Of a stretch of DNA of 7,646 bases, positions 6,959-7,646 are shown one piece after another. The notes below the pieces were generated by a model. That model made no database searches, was not told where the DNA came from, and worked only from the letters and a program-made list of their open reading frames with translations. Both the position numbers and the translations under genes were made by a program. This DNA comes from Zavarzinia sp. (GTDB lineage Bacteria > Pseudomonadota > Alphaproteobacteria > Zavarziniales > Zavarziniaceae): NCBI GenBank assembly GCA_028694545.1, contig JAQVKV010000089.1, forward strand, positions 1 to 7,646, read 5' to 3'. Positions within the stretch are counted from its first letter, which is position 1. Every line of letters begins with the position of its first letter.

Positions 6959-7153
6959 ATGTCCGGACTTCTCTCCTTCCTCATCCCGCTGGCCTTCGTC
7001 GCCCTGGTCGTCATCCTGATCATGGGGGTGCTGACCCTGTTGCGCGGCGGGCCCGACCGGCGTTTCTCGAACAAGCTGATGCAGATGCGCGTCCTTGTGC
7101 AGGGGATCGCCCTCATTCTGCTGCTGATCGCGCTTTGGGCCATGGGGCGCTGA
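6959..7153 (+). CDS. HIG1-domain twin-transmembrane protein
   Basis: A 64-residue membrane protein of the hypoxia-induced-protein (HIG1) type, often annotated in alphaproteobacteria as twin transmembrane protein. Two hydrophobic helices (about 5-27 and 46-62) flank a short basic loop, GGPDRRFSNKLMQMR (30-44), the hallmark of the family. The family's basic motif at the second helix appears here as Q-M-R-x3-Q (42-48). Gln42 sits where an Arg or His is commonly found, while Arg44 and Gln48 are kept. Mitochondrial homologues (Rcf1/HIGD1) associate with cytochrome c oxidase and respiratory supercomplexes; whether the bacterial protein does so is unproven. The length is normal and no signal peptide beyond the first helix is needed. 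The stop is separated by a single base from the adenosyltransferase start, so the two are almost certainly cotranscribed and probably translationally coupled. Confidence 0.88.
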   Translation: MSGLLSFLIPLAFVALVVILIMGVLTLLRGGPDRRFSNKLMQMRVLVQGIALILLLIALWAMGR

Positions 7154-7154
7154 C

Positions 7155-7646
7155 ATGGTCAAGCTGGACAGGATCTATACGCGCGGCGGCGACAAGGGCC
7201 TCACCTCCCTCGTCGACGGCAGCCGGGTGCCCAAACACGCGGACCGGGTCGCGGCCTATGGCGATGTCGACGAGTTGAACGCGGTCATCGGCCTGCTGCG
7301 GCTGGAGACGGCGGCGCTGGCGGATGTCGATGCCATGCTCGGGCGGATCCAGAACGATCTCTTCGATCTTGGCGCCGATCTCGCGACGCCGGAGGGGATC
7401 GAGGGCGCCCTGCGCATCGTCGAGCCTCAGGTCGCACGGCTGGAGCAGGAAATCGACGCCATGAACGCCGAGATCCCGCCATTGCGCTCCTTCATCCTGC
7501 CGGGTGGCGGAAGGGCGGCGGCGCTCGCCCACATGGCGCGCACCGTGGCGCGTCGGGCCGAACGGGGAATTTCCATGCTGGGCGCGGTGGAGCCGATCAA
7601 CATGGCGGCGCTGCGCTATGTGAACCGGCTGTCGGACCACCTCTTC
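7155..7646 (+). CDS. PduO-type ATP:cob(I)alamin adenosyltransferase, 3' end missing
   Basis: This enzyme transfers the 5'-deoxyadenosyl group of ATP to cob(I)alamin, making adenosylcobalamin (vitamin B12 coenzyme) in the cytoplasm. The 164 visible residues show the N-terminal ATP-binding loop YTRGGDKGLTSL (8-19) and the YGDVDELNAVIG element (35-46). They also show LPGGGRAAA (115-123), MARTVARRAER with Arg129, Arg133, Arg134 and Glu136 (127-137), and the YVNRLSDHLF element at the window end (155-164). These match the five-helix-bundle family of human MMAB. Family members are about 180-200 residues, so only some 20-35 residues are missing. The ATG lies one base after the HIG1 gene stop and has no strong ribosome binding site, which fits translational coupling. 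In related alphaproteobacteria this gene commonly precedes electron-transfer flavoprotein genes. The enzyme serves B12-dependent mutases such as methylmalonyl-CoA mutase. It is not part of a propanediol operon here, so I give no gene symbol. Confidence 0.96.
   Translation, partial: MVKLDRIYTRGGDKGLTSLVDGSRVPKHADRVAAYGDVDELNAVIGLLRLETAALADVDAMLGRIQNDLFDLGADLATPEGIEGALRIVEPQVARLEQEIDAMNAEIPPLRSFILPGGGRAAALAHMARTVARRAERGISMLGAVEPINMAALRYVNRLSDHLF

Noticed and set aside
6218..7162. 314-codon minus-strand frame across the hydrolase and HIG1 genes
   Set aside because: Antisense to two supported genes and with no recognisable domain. The same applies to the minus-strand frame at 7113-7640 over the adenosyltransferase.

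Overview
This is a compact, G+C-rich stretch (my estimate by eye is around two thirds G+C) with strong G/C preference at third codon positions. It looks like the chromosome of an alphaproteobacterium, possibly Rhodospirillales-like, though I cannot name a genus. That placement rests on codon style, the form of the tRNA-Thr(CGU), and a small HIG1-type membrane protein next to a PduO-type cobalamin adenosyltransferase. There are eight protein genes (two cut by the window edges) and one tRNA gene. I see no mobile element, CRISPR array or integrase, and no gene-free gap over about 240 bases.

Left half, minus strand (transcribed right to left): tRNA-Thr(CGU), then an SRAP-family DNA-protein crosslinking protein (YedK/HMCES type), an SLC13/DASS-type transporter with two RCK_C domains inserted in its middle, and a GMC-family FAD oxidoreductase that runs off the left edge. 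The tRNA has a good sigma70-like promoter, and transcription from it could run on into the SRAP gene 50 bases further on. SRAP and transporter are 33 bases apart. The transporter and oxidoreductase are separated by 121 bases containing a weak hairpin and a strong ribosome binding site.

Middle: a divergent promoter region (about 4010-4124) separates the tRNA from a plus-strand crotonase-fold (enoyl-CoA hydratase/isomerase) gene. That gene converges, 25 bases apart, on a minus-strand GT4 glycosyltransferase. The crotonase keeps one of the two classical catalytic glutamates, but has proline at the place of the other by my reading.

Right half, plus strand: an ABHD10-like serine hydrolase whose start overlaps the divergent glycosyltransferase start on a shared CATG. 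It is followed by a two-helix HIG1-domain protein and, one base later, a PduO-type ATP:cob(I)alamin adenosyltransferase cut by the right edge. In related bacteria this last pair is commonly followed by electron-transfer flavoprotein genes, which would lie just outside the window.

The region reads as ordinary core genome rather than a new defence or mobile system. The points most worth checking are the non-canonical active site of the crotonase, the run of genes with -10-like boxes directly before the start codon and no Shine-Dalgarno (apparent leaderless transcripts), the CATG-overlapping divergent starts, and the tRNA/SRAP transcription unit.
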